Shown here: positions 51,444 to 60,767 of the stretch, in pieces
Layout: every line of letters starts with the position of its first letter
Position numbering within the stretch: position 1 is the stretch's first letter
Assembly: GCA_964013575.1 (NCBI GenBank)
Contig: CAXGWP010000004.1
Location: forward strand, 30,276-94,275
Reading direction: 5' to 3'
Origin: BJGV01 sp964013575
GTDB taxonomy: Bacteria > Pseudomonadota > Gammaproteobacteria > Burkholderiales > Nitrosomonadaceae
Length of the DNA stretch: 64,000 nucleotides
Notes under the pieces: generated by a model
What the model was told of the DNA's origin: nothing
Seen by the model: only the letters and a program-made list of their open reading frames with translations
Database searches by the model: none
Position numbers and translations under genes: made by a program

Positions 51444-52145
51444 ATGATTTCTACTTCTATTTCTGCTCTTTCATCGCATTATAAAGCCATACAAGAAGTT
51501 AAGTCAGAAACTATACGGGTTAATGAAATCTTTTTTTCCCTTCAAGGCGAGACTAGTCGTGTAGGGCTACCAACAGTATTTATACGTTTGACTGGATGTC
51601 CCTTGCGATGTGGATACTGTGATACTGAGTATGCTTTTCATGAAGGAAAGAGTTTATCAGTTTCTTCAATTTTGAATATAGTATCTGATTATGGGGTGCA
51701 AAATGTTACTGTTACTGGTGGAGAGCCTTTGGCCCAGAAAAGATGCTTGTTATTACTTAGATTATTATGTGATGCGGGGTATTCAGTATCCCTTGAAACT
51801 AGTGGTGCGCAGGATGTGTCCCATGTGGATGCTCGTGTAATAAAAATTATAGATATTAAAACTCCAGAATCAGGAGAAAGTCAGAAAAATAACTGGAGTA
51901 ACCTTAATTATCTTACTGGTCAGGATGAATTAAAATTTGTTCTATGTAATGAAGGTGATTATCAATGGGCAATTAAAATGATACATACTTATCATCTAGA
52001 GAAATTGTGTCCAATCTTGTTTTCTCCTGTATATAATAAGCTTAATCCTACTTTACTTGCCGAATGGGTGCTTCGTGATCGTTTAGGTGTAAGGGTGCAG
52101 ATTCAGCTGCATAAATTGCTTTGGGGTGAAGTGCCTGGACGATGA
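51444..52145 (+). CDS. queE: 7-carboxy-7-deazaguanine synthase
   Basis: Radical SAM enzyme of queuosine and 7-deazaguanine synthesis that converts carboxytetrahydropterin to 7-carboxy-7-deazaguanine. It has 233 residues. The substrate and cluster motif FFSLQGETSRVGLPTVFIRLTGCPLRCGYCDTEYAF contains CxxxCxxC, and VTGGEPLAQ follows. I start it at the ATG at 51444, with AGGTAG about nine bases upstream; a GTG at 51435 is an alternative. In betaproteobacteria it commonly follows pal and cpoB and precedes queC, as here (39-base gap). Confidence 0.95.
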   Translation: MISTSISALSSHYKAIQEVKSETIRVNEIFFSLQGETSRVGLPTVFIRLTGCPLRCGYCDTEYAFHEGKSLSVSSILNIVSDYGVQNVTVTGGEPLAQKRCLLLLRLLCDAGYSVSLETSGAQDVSHVDARVIKIIDIKTPESGESQKNNWSNLNYLTGQDELKFVLCNEGDYQWAIKMIHTYHLEKLCPILFSPVYNKLNPTLLAEWVLRDRLGVRVQIQLHKLLWGEVPGR

Positions 52146-52184
52146 GGTTTTAATAAATTATATGTTAAATTATTTCTTGGCTAA

Positions 52185-52871
52185 ATGACAAAAGCTGTAG
52201 TGCTCTTATCAGGTGGGCTAGACTCTGCTACTATTCTTGCGATTGCTTTAGATAAAGGCTATGAGTGTTACGCTATGAGTGTTGATTATGGTCAAAGAAA
52301 TAGATCAGAACTCATAGCCGCGGGGAATGTGGCTAAAGTAATGGGTGTGTGTAAGCATAAAATTATAAATATTGATTTGACAGTGTTTGGCGGTTCTGCA
52401 CTTACTGATGCATCAATTGCTATACCTATAGAAGGAATTAATGAAGGAATCCCAGCCACATATGTTCCTGCAAGAAATACGATAATGTTGTCACTTGCAT
52501 TATCATGGGCAGAAGTGCTAGGAAGTAGTAATATTTTTATTGGTGTAAATGCAGTAGATTATTCTGGTTATCCTGATTGTCGGCCAGAATATATTGAGGC
52601 ATTTGAAAAAGTGGCAAATTTAGCAACCAAGGTATCAATTCAAAATAAGAAATTAAGCATTCATGCGCCACTCATAAATTTGTCTAAAGCTGAAATAATT
52701 CAGAAAGGAAAATTGCTTGATGTAGATTATCGTTTGACAGTTTCTTGTTATCAGGCTAATGAAGATGGGTTTGCTTGTGGGTTATGTGATTCTTGTCGTT
52801 TACGTCGTGCTGGTTTTGGGGCTGCTGGAATTCCTGATCCAACTCGGTATAGACAGGTTGAGAAATTGTAA
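52185..52871 (+). CDS. queC: 7-cyano-7-deazaguanine synthase
   Basis: ATP-dependent enzyme that converts 7-carboxy-7-deazaguanine to preQ0 in queuosine synthesis. It has 228 residues. The PP-loop SGGLDSATILAIAL is at 8-21, and a four-cysteine zinc site lies near the C-terminus (SCYQANEDGFACGLCDSCRLRRAGF). It is the last gene of the plus-strand run from yebC. A possible AT-rich terminator follows 24 bases after the stop. Confidence 0.96.
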   Translation: MTKAVVLLSGGLDSATILAIALDKGYECYAMSVDYGQRNRSELIAAGNVAKVMGVCKHKIINIDLTVFGGSALTDASIAIPIEGINEGIPATYVPARNTIMLSLALSWAEVLGSSNIFIGVNAVDYSGYPDCRPEYIEAFEKVANLATKVSIQNKKLSIHAPLINLSKAEIIQKGKLLDVDYRLTVSCYQANEDGFACGLCDSCRLRRAGFGAAGIPDPTRYRQVEKL

Positions 52872-52894
52872 TTTATAAGGTTAAAAATTTTATA

Positions 52895-52921
52895 GTCATA
52901 TAAAATAATATATGACTTTTT
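52895..52921 (+). terminator. Possible terminator after queC
   Basis: GTCATATA (52895-52902) pairs perfectly with TATATGAC (52909-52916) around a six-base loop and is followed by TTTTT. Only two G-C pairs stabilise the stem, so termination may be weak. Its place between queC and the separate gdhA gene fits a terminator. Confidence 0.45.
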
Positions 52922-52976
52922 AATTATTTCTACAGTGTAGTAATATCGAGGTAATTATTATCATAGGGGAGTTGAA

Positions 52977-54320
52977 ATGAGATACAAAAGTTTCCAGGAA
53001 TTTTGTGCTTATATAGGAAAAAATAATCCACAGCAGCCTGAATATCAGCAGGCAGTTGATGAAGTAATGGAGAGTATATGGCCTTTTATTGTTAAGAATC
53101 CTGGTTATGCTGATTACGGCCTTTTAGATCGCCTTGTTGAACCAGAGAGGGTGATTATTTTTCGTGTATCTTGGGTGGATGATCAGAACAAAGTTAGAGT
53201 AAATCGTGGTTATCGGATACAGCATAATTCTTCTATTGGTCCTTATAAAGGGGGAACAAGATTTCACCCATCTGTAAACCTTTCAATTTTGAAATTTTTA
53301 GCTTTCGAACAGACTTTTAAGAATGCTTTAACTACTTTGCCTATGGGAGGAGGAAAAGGAGGGGCAGATTTTGATCCAAAAGGAAGGAGCCCAGGAGAAG
53401 TGATGCGCTTCTGTCAGGCTTATATAAGTGAGTTATTTCGACATATTGGGTCTGATACAGATATACCTGCTGGTGACATTGGAGTTGGTGGTAGAGAAGT
53501 AGGTTTTATGGCTGGAATGGTGAAAAAACTTTCTAATCGATCTGATTCTGTTTTTACAGGCAAGGGGTTAAGTTTTGGGGGCTCACTGATTCGTTCAGAA
53601 GCTACTGGATATGGCACAGTATATTTTGCTGAGGAAATGCTAAAACATATTGGTCGCTCACTTGATGGTCTAAGGGTTTCTGTTTCAGGTTCAGGTAATG
53701 TGGCTCAGTACTCTGTTGAGAAAGCGATGATGTTAGGTGCAAAAGTTGTTACAGTTTCAGATTCAAGTGGTACAGTTGTTGATGAAGATGGCTTTACACC
53801 AGAGAAGCTTGAAATATTAAAAGATATTAAAAATAACTTAAGGGGAAGGGTGAGTAATTACGCTGAACGAATTGGTGCTACATTTATATCTAATGTGCGG
53901 CCTTGGAACGTTCCAGTTGATGTTGCGCTGCCTTGTGCAACTCAAAATGAGCTAGATGAGAAGGATGCTGATAATTTGATAAAAAATGGTGTGCTTTGTG
54001 TTGCTGAAGGAGCTAATATGCCTTCTACAGCAGGGGCTGTAAAGCTTTTTGATAAGGGTAGGATTTTATTTGCACCAGGCAAGGCAAGTAATGCTGGAGG
54101 AGTGGCTACCTCTGGCCTAGAGATGAGTCAAAATGCAATGCGTCTTTCTTGGTCTTCTGATGAGGTTGATGCCCGTTTATTAGAGATTATGAAGGCTATT
54201 CATGGTTCTTGTATTCAGTACGGCAAAAGAAAAGATGGAAGTATTAATTATGTCGATGGGGCAAATATAGCAGGCTTTGTTAAAGTAGCAGAAGCAATGC
54301 TTGGTCAGGGTGTGGTCTAA
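52977..54320 (+). CDS. gdhA: Glutamate dehydrogenase (NADP-type)
   Basis: Makes glutamate from 2-oxoglutarate and ammonium. It has 447 residues, the length of hexameric NADP-specific enzymes. The substrate and catalytic region is PYKGGTRFHPSVN ... PMGGGKGGADFDPKGRS near 115-137, with the catalytic lysine in GGGKGG. The Rossmann nucleotide site is VSGSGNVAQYSVEKAMMLGA near 237-256. The acidic/polar residue after the second strand (SDSSGT) is consistent with NADP preference, but that is not certain. Strong GGGGAG ribosome-binding site; monocistronic. Confidence 0.95.
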   Translation: MRYKSFQEFCAYIGKNNPQQPEYQQAVDEVMESIWPFIVKNPGYADYGLLDRLVEPERVIIFRVSWVDDQNKVRVNRGYRIQHNSSIGPYKGGTRFHPSVNLSILKFLAFEQTFKNALTTLPMGGGKGGADFDPKGRSPGEVMRFCQAYISELFRHIGSDTDIPAGDIGVGGREVGFMAGMVKKLSNRSDSVFTGKGLSFGGSLIRSEATGYGTVYFAEEMLKHIGRSLDGLRVSVSGSGNVAQYSVEKAMMLGAKVVTVSDSSGTVVDEDGFTPEKLEILKDIKNNLRGRVSNYAERIGATFISNVRPWNVPVDVALPCATQNELDEKDADNLIKNGVLCVAEGANMPSTAGAVKLFDKGRILFAPGKASNAGGVATSGLEMSQNAMRLSWSSDEVDARLLEIMKAIHGSCIQYGKRKDGSINYVDGANIAGFVKVAEAMLGQGVV

Positions 54321-54349
54321 GTATCATTCAATCAGATAGTAGATGTTTT

Positions 54350-54380
54350 TATATTTATATAAATATAAGATTTAAATCTG
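54350..54380. repeat. Two adjacent AT-rich palindromes after gdhA
   Basis: A perfect 20-base palindrome (54350-54369, T/A only) abuts a 12-base palindrome AGATTTAAATCT (54369-54380). They start 30 bases past the gdhA stop. They could form a cruciform or a weak terminator; the lack of G-C pairs makes chance plausible. Confidence 0.3.
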
Positions 54381-54578
54381 TTATTCTTAATGCTGTCATG
54401 GTGAAAAAAATTTTCTCTGAGAGACCTCGTAGTAATTTTTATCATAGATGAGATCTAATACCTATTAAGGTGTAGTTTGTAATTTATAACGTAGTTAGTG
54501 AGATTGTGTTTGGGGCTGATTTACTGTGTGTTTTTCCATTTAGGAAAAAATTATCTTTCGAGATATGGAATTAGGCTG

Positions 54579-56528
54579 ATGAGAAATATCTTTTTTATAT
54601 TATTATTTCTTAGTTACGCCAGTATAGTTTCTGCTAATCAGGATCGTCATTTTATTGCTGCATGGAAAGCATTTCGGGCGGGAGATTCTAAGCAATTAGC
54701 AATGAATGCTTCAAGATTAAAAGGTCATATATTAGAGTATTATGTAGATTATTATCAGATTCAATTATATTTAGATAAAGCAAAATCAGATAGAAAAACA
54801 CAAATAAATGCTACTGTGGTTATAAATTTTCTTACCCGATACCAAGGTAGTTTTCTTGCTGATAAGATACGTAGTGAATGGTTAAAGATTCTTGGAGAAT
54901 CAGAGCAGTGGGAATTATTTGCTAAGGAGTATCCAGCTCTTATTAAAGAAGATGATGAGCTTAGGTGTTACTCATTACAGCAACAGTTACATATAAATGA
55001 CAGTGGTGTGTTTAATGATGCTTTACCTTTGTGGCTTCGTGGGAAAGATTTACCAGAAAGCTGTATAAAGCTATTTGATTCTTTTGCTGCAATTAAAGTT
55101 CTGACTGAAGAAGATGTATGGAAAAGAATACGCATCGTAATTGAAAAGGGTCGAGTTGATGCTATAAAAATAAGTAATAAATATCTTTCAAGGAAATATG
55201 CCTTGAATGAGCATAGGTTGGATGCTGCTAATAAAAATCCATTACGTTATTTAGTTCGGTATGGAAAGAAAATCAGGACTCGTGCTGATCATGAAATAGC
55301 TTTGTTTGCAATGCTACGTTTACTTCGTAAAAATTTAAATCAAGCTCATATGTTTTGGCCTAAGATACGTAAGCAATTTTCACATAAAGAACAATCGTAT
55401 GTTAAAGCAAAATTAGCAACTAGAGCCGCATATAAACATGATTCTCGTGCTCTTACTTGGTTTATGGAGGCAGCCAATGGTAGAGTCCCAGCTTTATTGT
55501 CAGACATGCAACTTGGCTGGAGAACGCGTGCTGCACTACGCGCTATGAATTGGAGCGTAGTGTTAGAAAGTATTCAAGCCATGTCTCTTCTAGAACAAAA
55601 GGATGCTGTATGGAGATATTGGAAGGCACGTGCGCTAAAAGAACAGGGTGGATTAGAAGAGGCCCAGGCTATTCTTCTACTATTGAGTAAGGAACATCAT
55701 TTTTATGGGCAATTGGCAAGGGAGGAGTTGGGGATTATTGGTGAGGTGTTTCCTAAATCGTATAAAATTAGTGAAGAAGAAATTGCTGCCATCAAGAAAC
55801 TACCTGGAATTCAGAGAACAATAGCGCTGTATCATCTTGATTTTAGAATTGAGGCTACACGTGAATGGATATGGACAATACGTAAGTTTAATGATAAGCG
55901 TTTATTGGCTGTATCTGAAATGGCTCGTCGTAATAATTTTTATGATATAGCAATTAATACAGCTAATAAAACAAAAGGCCTCCATAATTTTAGTTTGCGT
56001 TATCTTGCTCCTTATCGATCTATAGTGAAAAAATGTTTAAAAAATAGCAATATTGATGAAGCATTGATTTATGGACTGATTAGGCAGGAAAGTAGATTTG
56101 TTGAGAAAGCTAAGTCTAGGGCTGGTGCAATTGGATTAATGCAATTAATGCCATCTACTGCTAAGTGGATAGCAAAAAAATCAGGTATGCGTAATTATAG
56201 TAAAGGGCTTGTTTCCCGGATAGATACAAATTTAATGTTAGGCACATATTACCTTGAATATGTGCTTAATTTATTTGATAATCAATTAGTACTGGCATCA
56301 GCAGCATATAATGCTGGGCCTAGTCGTGCAAAGAAGTGGCAGAGCGATAAATCATTAGAAGGTGCAATTTATATTGAAACTATTCCTTTTAAGGAAACAC
56401 GTAATTATGTAAAAAAGGTTATGAGTAATTCGGTGTACTATGCCAACATACTAAAGCATAAATCGAGAAGTTTAAAAAATCAGTTAGGAATAATTGCACC
56501 TAGATTAAGTAAGAAAAAAGAAACATAA
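54579..56528 (+). CDS. slt: Soluble lytic murein transglycosylase
   Basis: Periplasmic enzyme that cleaves peptidoglycan glycan strands to 1,6-anhydromuramyl products. It has 649 residues from the ATG at 54579, which starts a good signal peptide (MRNIFFILLFLSYASIVSA); the frame is open to a GTG or TTG-type start at 54498 that would bury this signal. The long N-terminal alpha-superhelical domain (about 30-470) is followed by a catalytic domain with LIYGLIRQESRFVEKAKSRAGAIGLMQLMPSTA (Glu in RQES) and the AYNAGPSRAKKW motif. It is upstream of the NDUFA9-like gene by 21 bases. Confidence 0.92.
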   Translation: MRNIFFILLFLSYASIVSANQDRHFIAAWKAFRAGDSKQLAMNASRLKGHILEYYVDYYQIQLYLDKAKSDRKTQINATVVINFLTRYQGSFLADKIRSEWLKILGESEQWELFAKEYPALIKEDDELRCYSLQQQLHINDSGVFNDALPLWLRGKDLPESCIKLFDSFAAIKVLTEEDVWKRIRIVIEKGRVDAIKISNKYLSRKYALNEHRLDAANKNPLRYLVRYGKKIRTRADHEIALFAMLRLLRKNLNQAHMFWPKIRKQFSHKEQSYVKAKLATRAAYKHDSRALTWFMEAANGRVPALLSDMQLGWRTRAALRAMNWSVVLESIQAMSLLEQKDAVWRYWKARALKEQGGLEEAQAILLLLSKEHHFYGQLAREELGIIGEVFPKSYKISEEEIAAIKKLPGIQRTIALYHLDFRIEATREWIWTIRKFNDKRLLAVSEMARRNNFYDIAINTANKTKGLHNFSLRYLAPYRSIVKKCLKNSNIDEALIYGLIRQESRFVEKAKSRAGAIGLMQLMPSTAKWIAKKSGMRNYSKGLVSRIDTNLMLGTYYLEYVLNLFDNQLVLASAAYNAGPSRAKKWQSDKSLEGAIYIETIPFKETRNYVKKVMSNSVYYANILKHKSRSLKNQLGIIAPRLSKKKET

Positions 56529-56549
56529 TTGTGAGAAAAAAATACTTTA

Positions 56550-57491
56550 ATGAGAATTAAAAATGTATGTATTATTGGTGGTAGTGGTTTTATAGGCCAG
56601 CATATTGCACATTTGTTATATGCAAAAGGAATTAGGGTGCGTATTCTGACTCGTCGCCGTGAAAATGCTAAATCACTTTTTGTGTTACCAACTATTGACG
56701 TGGTTGAAACTAATATTCATGATCTTAGTGAGCTTGGTAAATCATTAGATGGGGTAGATGCGGTTATTAATTTGGTTGGTATTTTAGATGGGGACTTTAT
56801 CTCTACACATATAGAGTTACCACAAAAAATTGTGGCAGCATGTGTGCAAAATCGGATATCTCGTTTATTACATATTAGTGCTTTACATGCTAACTCTAAT
56901 GGTACAAGTGCTTATTTGCGTTCTAAAGGAGAGGGTGAAAAAATAATAATGGGGTCACATTTAGAGACAACTATTTTTAGGCCATCTGTAATTTTTGGGC
57001 CAGGTGATTCTTTCCTAAATTTGTTTGCTAATTTGATACAGAGGTTACCTGTATTACCATTAGGGTCACCTAATGCAAAATTTCAACCAGTTTTTATAGG
57101 AAACGTAGTAGAAGTAGTTGTAGCAAGTCTTTCTACCCCTGCTACTTTTGGCAAAGAATATGATTTATGTGGCCCCAAAATTTATTCTTTGAAACAAATT
57201 GTAGAGTACGTATCAGCTATAACTAAGCATAAAATTAGCATTCTTGAATTAGGAGACTGTCTGTCTTACTTACAAGCAATGTGTTTGGAGTTTTTGCCAG
57301 GTAAGATTATGACTCGTGATAATTATCTTTCTATGAAGACTGATAGTGTATGTGGTTGTAATAATGAGGGTGATTTGCTAAAAGTATTTAGAGTTTATCC
57401 TACAGAACTTGAAGAAATAGCACCCTTATATTTGGCACTTAATACGCCACGTGGTAGATATATGGGTTTTCGTGACAGGGCGAGGCATTAA
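56550..57491 (+). CDS. NAD-dependent epimerase-like protein (NDUFA9/complex I accessory type)
   Basis: A 313-residue atypical short-chain dehydrogenase. The dinucleotide motif GGSGFIGQHIAHLL is at 10-23, VNLVGILDG near 74-82, HISALHAN near 105-112 and YLRSKGEGE near 118-126. FRPSVIFGPGDSFLNLF near 137-153 is characteristic of the group related to mitochondrial complex I subunit NDUFA9. A specific substrate is not known. The gene lies between slt and cca, and its end overlaps the start of cca by about 20 bases. Confidence 0.86.
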   Translation: MRIKNVCIIGGSGFIGQHIAHLLYAKGIRVRILTRRRENAKSLFVLPTIDVVETNIHDLSELGKSLDGVDAVINLVGILDGDFISTHIELPQKIVAACVQNRISRLLHISALHANSNGTSAYLRSKGEGEKIIMGSHLETTIFRPSVIFGPGDSFLNLFANLIQRLPVLPLGSPNAKFQPVFIGNVVEVVVASLSTPATFGKEYDLCGPKIYSLKQIVEYVSAITKHKISILELGDCLSYLQAMCLEFLPGKIMTRDNYLSMKTDSVCGCNNEGDLLKVFRVYPTELEEIAPLYLALNTPRGRYMGFRDRARH

Positions 57492-58725
57492 GATTAATTC
57501 GTCATTAGAAACTTATTTGGTTGGTGGCTCAGTGCGTGATGAGCTTTTGCAGCTTCCATCTAAAGATTATGATTATGTGGTTGTAGGCTCTACCCCAGAA
57601 GAGATGGAACAACTTGGATATCGTTCAGTAGGAAAGGATTTCCCAGTTTATCTTCATCCAAAAAATCAAGATGAATATGCGTTAGCAAGAACTGAGCGTA
57701 AGGTAGCAAGAGGGTATAAGGGTTTTAAAATTCATGCAGCTCCTCAAGTTACATTAAAGGAAGATTTGGCTCGGAGAGATTTAACTATAAATGCTATAGC
57801 AAGAGATAAACACGGAAAAATTATTGATCCGTTCAATGGAGTAGAAGATCTTAAAGCAGGCTTATTGAGGCATGTGTCCCCTGCTTTCTCTGAAGACCCA
57901 GTTCGTATATTAAGAACAGCTCGTTTTTCTGCAAGATTTAGTTTCCATGTTGCACAGGAGACTCTTGAATTAATGAGTGAAATGGTTAGTAATGGCGAGG
58001 TTGACTTTTTAGTAGCAGAAAGGGTGTGGCAAGAAGTCTCTCGGGGGATCATGGAGAATAAGCCTTCTCGTTTATTCTCTGTGTTACGAGATTGTGGTGC
58101 ATTGGCAAAAATTATACCAGAGGTAGACGCATTATTTGGAGCTCTCCAATTTGGGGAATGGCATCATGAAATTGATATGGGAAAATATATAATGCAGGCG
58201 ATTGATTATGCTGCTGTAAAGAATTATTCTTTGCCAATTCGCTTTGCTGTTCTTACTCATAATATTGGTCCTAGCCATTCTGGTGATAAGGAGCGCAATG
58301 TAGGGTTAATTAAAGAGTTGTGCAAACGTATTAGGGTCCCTAAGAGTAGTCGTGATCTTGCAATATTGGCAGCACGTTTTTGTGGTAATGTATATCGTAT
58401 AGAAAAGTTGGATTCAGTAGCTATCGTAGATACATTATTAGCAGTAGATGCATATCGTAAACCAGAGCGTTTCAAAGAATTTATTAGTGTTTGTGAGTGT
58501 GTTTTCCATGGGAGGACCGGTTATATTGATAAGCCTTATCAGCAGGCAGCATGGTTATTAGAAGCATTTAATATAACTAATAGAGTTGATTGTGCAGCAA
58601 TAGCACATGGTCTAGTAAAAAATTCTTCTGACTCTGTTAATTTGTCAAACTTAATTAGTGTTAGGATTCGGGAATCGCGTATTGATGCAATTAAGAATTA
58701 TTTGACCAAAATTTCTATCCCTTAA
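57472..58725 (+). CDS. cca: CCA-adding tRNA nucleotidyltransferase with degenerate HD domain
   Basis: Adds or repairs the CCA end of tRNAs. It has about 417 residues from the GTG at 57472; a GTG at 57451 is possible and no ATG is available. The N-terminal domain carries LVGGSVRD (16-23), the catalytic KDYDYVV (Asp-X-Asp) and RRDLTINAIARD, with EDPVRILRTARFSARF in the neck. In long proteobacterial Cca proteins a C-terminal HD domain gives phosphatase and phosphodiesterase activity. Here the HD pair reads HN (58258-58263) and the other histidine ligands are missing. Transferase activity should be normal; the HD activities are probably lost. Confidence 0.92.
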   Translation: MTGRGIKINSSLETYLVGGSVRDELLQLPSKDYDYVVVGSTPEEMEQLGYRSVGKDFPVYLHPKNQDEYALARTERKVARGYKGFKIHAAPQVTLKEDLARRDLTINAIARDKHGKIIDPFNGVEDLKAGLLRHVSPAFSEDPVRILRTARFSARFSFHVAQETLELMSEMVSNGEVDFLVAERVWQEVSRGIMENKPSRLFSVLRDCGALAKIIPEVDALFGALQFGEWHHEIDMGKYIMQAIDYAAVKNYSLPIRFAVLTHNIGPSHSGDKERNVGLIKELCKRIRVPKSSRDLAILAARFCGNVYRIEKLDSVAIVDTLLAVDAYRKPERFKEFISVCECVFHGRTGYIDKPYQQAAWLLEAFNITNRVDCAAIAHGLVKNSSDSVNLSNLISVRIRESRIDAIKNYLTKISIP

Positions 58726-58742
58726 ATGAATATTATTAGTTT

Positions 58743-59240
58743 TTACTGAGTATTAGTATTATAGGTATTTATAAGATTTTGTTTCTCAAAGTATTTTTGA
58801 TGGTACTCTTCTGCATGATAGAATTTAGAAGCAGGAAGTATTTCCGTTACGATAGATTTATTAGGATATTTTTTTGATTGTATTTCTATTATGGAGGAAT
58901 TAGCTATAATTTTCTGTTCTGGTGTGTAATAAAATATTACTGAGCGATATTGTGACCCTATATCTGGTCCCTGTTGATTAAGAGTGGTTGGATTATGGCA
59001 GCTCCAGAATGCATCTAATAATGTGGCAAAATCGATTTGTGAAGGGCTATACTCAATTTGTACAACTTCAGCATGACCAGTTTCTCCTGTACAAATATTA
59101 GTATATGTTGGGTTTTTAGTATGGCCACCAGAATAGCCACAGATTGTTTTAGTAACGCCAAGAATTTTGCTAAGATAGGCTTCTACAGACCAGAAACAAC
59201 CTGCTCCAAACATTACTTTTTCGTTAGAATTAGTTTTCAT
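58743..59240 (-). CDS. msrA: Peptide methionine sulfoxide reductase MsrA
   Basis: Reduces methionine-S-sulfoxide in proteins. It has 165 residues. The catalytic motif GAGCFWSVEAYL is at 12-23, followed by GYSGG, GHAEVVQIEY and DIGSQYRSVIFY. One cysteine is in the active site; the resolving cysteines typical of E. coli MsrA are not at the C-terminus, so recycling may be direct or through Cys47 or Cys88. It is convergent with cca, only 17 bases between stop codons. Confidence 0.95.
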   Translation of the reverse strand: MKTNSNEKVMFGAGCFWSVEAYLSKILGVTKTICGYSGGHTKNPTYTNICTGETGHAEVVQIEYSPSQIDFATLLDAFWSCHNPTTLNQQGPDIGSQYRSVIFYYTPEQKIIANSSIIEIQSKKYPNKSIVTEILPASKFYHAEEYHQKYFEKQNLINTYNTNTQ

Positions 59241-59267
59241 TTAAGAAAATTATTGGACTAGATATAT

Positions 59268-60026
59268 TTATATTCTTGGTTTGCGAGGCATAATGCTAAA
59301 TATACGATCATAAATAAAATTAGGAAGTAATTTCAGAATACGTGCAACAACTGCCATTTGCCAAGGAATTATAGCAAACTGTTTTTTTTGATTTATAATA
59401 TTCCCAATTTTTTTAGCAGCAATTGCTGCAGTCATAATAAAAGGCATTTGGAATGGATTTTTCTCTGTCATTGGTGTGACAATGTAACCAGGACAAATTG
59501 TAATTACAGAAATACCACTTCCATACATTTCAACACGTAGGCTTTCAAGATATAGGTTTACAGCAGCTTTAGATGCTGAATAGGCACCTCCTCCTGGTAG
59601 TCCACGATAACTTGCTACACTTGAAATTCCTACTAGACTACCTTTATTTTGTGATCGCATAACAGTAATAAATGGTTGAAAACTGTTAACTACGCCAGTA
59701 ACATTAGTTGATAAAATTGACTCAAATATTTTGCTATCTTCAGCATGCTCTGTTAGTGTCCCATGACTAATTCCGGCATTTGCGATTACAATATCAGGAC
59801 ATCCATAGCATTGTATAAAGTCATTAGCAGCTAACTGCATAGATTGTATATCACGAACATCAATATTATAGAGAATAGTTATAGTATCTAACTCCTTGGT
59901 AAGGTTTTCTAGAGCAACTTTATTTCTTGCTATCAGTCCAAGAGTTGCTCCCAATGATGCATAATGTTTAGCTAATGCTTTTCCTAAGCCACTAGAGGCT
60001 CCAGTTATTATAACTTTTAAGGACAT
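59268..60026 (-). CDS. Short-chain dehydrogenase/reductase
   Basis: A 252-residue classical SDR. The cofactor motif is TGASSGLGKALA at 7-18, NAGIS near 87-91, the catalytic serine is in VGISSVASYRG, and the catalytic YSASKAAVN is near 152-160. IGLIARN after the second strand hints at NADP. The substrate is unknown; the C-terminal 60 residues are hydrophobic and basic and may attach to a membrane. dsbA lies 31 bases upstream on the same strand. I know this SDR-dsbA neighbourhood from betaproteobacteria. Confidence 0.9.
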   Translation of the reverse strand: MSLKVIITGASSGLGKALAKHYASLGATLGLIARNKVALENLTKELDTITILYNIDVRDIQSMQLAANDFIQCYGCPDIVIANAGISHGTLTEHAEDSKIFESILSTNVTGVVNSFQPFITVMRSQNKGSLVGISSVASYRGLPGGGAYSASKAAVNLYLESLRVEMYGSGISVITICPGYIVTPMTEKNPFQMPFIMTAAIAAKKIGNIINQKKQFAIIPWQMAVVARILKLLPNFIYDRIFSIMPRKPRI

Positions 60027-60057
60027 AGAAAGAGATATTGTATTGATTAAGTGAATA

Positions 60058-60708
60058 CTATAAATTATGTTTTTGTTTTTCTTTACGTACCTTATTTATT
60101 AATTCATTTAGCGCCCTAATGTTGTCCTGTGGTGTGCTTCCCATTCTTCCGCTAATAAGATATCTTCCGTCAATAATTAATGATGGCACACCTTTTAAAC
60201 CATATTTCCTGGACATTTGTGAAGAATGTGATGATTTATTTGCAATAGAAAAAGAATTGTAAATATTTATAAATTTCTTTCTATCTATCCCTTGTTGCTC
60301 AATCCAATTGAATAGAGTTTCTTCCTTAGCAAGATCAATTTTATCGACATGAATAGCTTTATAAATTTTATCATGTAGTTCATTTATTTTACCTAAGACT
60401 TCTAAGGTATAAAAGGTTTTTGCACCTGGGATCCAGTTCTTACGAAAAATTGTTGGGATATATTTAAGGCTTACATCTTTAGGTATTCTCTTTTTCCAGC
60501 TCTTAATTTTAGGGTGTAGTTTGTAGCAACTTGGGCAGCCATACCAAAAGAATTCTAGAACCTCAATTTTTTTTCCGCTTGTAGTAGGCTGAGGATTAAG
60601 CAAGACAGCATAATCCTGGCCTTTTATTATTTCTGCATGTGCCCCTGAAGTAATAAACCCAAAGAAAAATAAAGGTAGGATGTTGAAGAATTTTATAGTA
60701 GGGTGCAT
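60058..60708 (-). CDS. dsbA: Periplasmic thiol:disulfide oxidoreductase DsbA
   Basis: Introduces disulfide bonds into periplasmic proteins. It has 216 residues with a signal peptide (about 1-25, ending SGAHAEI). The active site is FFWYGCPSCYKLHP, i.e. CPSC where CPHC is usual, and the cis-proline loop is LKGVPSLIIDG. The middle helical insertion is typical. Replacement of His by Ser in CxxC should make the enzyme less strongly oxidising; whether the mature protein is still a DsbA-type oxidase is inference. It lies between the SPOR gene (59 bases upstream) and an SDR gene. Confidence 0.93.
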   Translation of the reverse strand: MHPTIKFFNILPLFFFGFITSGAHAEIIKGQDYAVLLNPQPTTSGKKIEVLEFFWYGCPSCYKLHPKIKSWKKRIPKDVSLKYIPTIFRKNWIPGAKTFYTLEVLGKINELHDKIYKAIHVDKIDLAKEETLFNWIEQQGIDRKKFINIYNSFSIANKSSHSSQMSRKYGLKGVPSLIIDGRYLISGRMGSTPQDNIRALNELINKVRKEKQKHNL

Positions 60709-60767
60709 TTTTACCTCTAGAAAAATTTTATAATTCTTATTTTACTAACTATCCGGGATAGAGTAAT

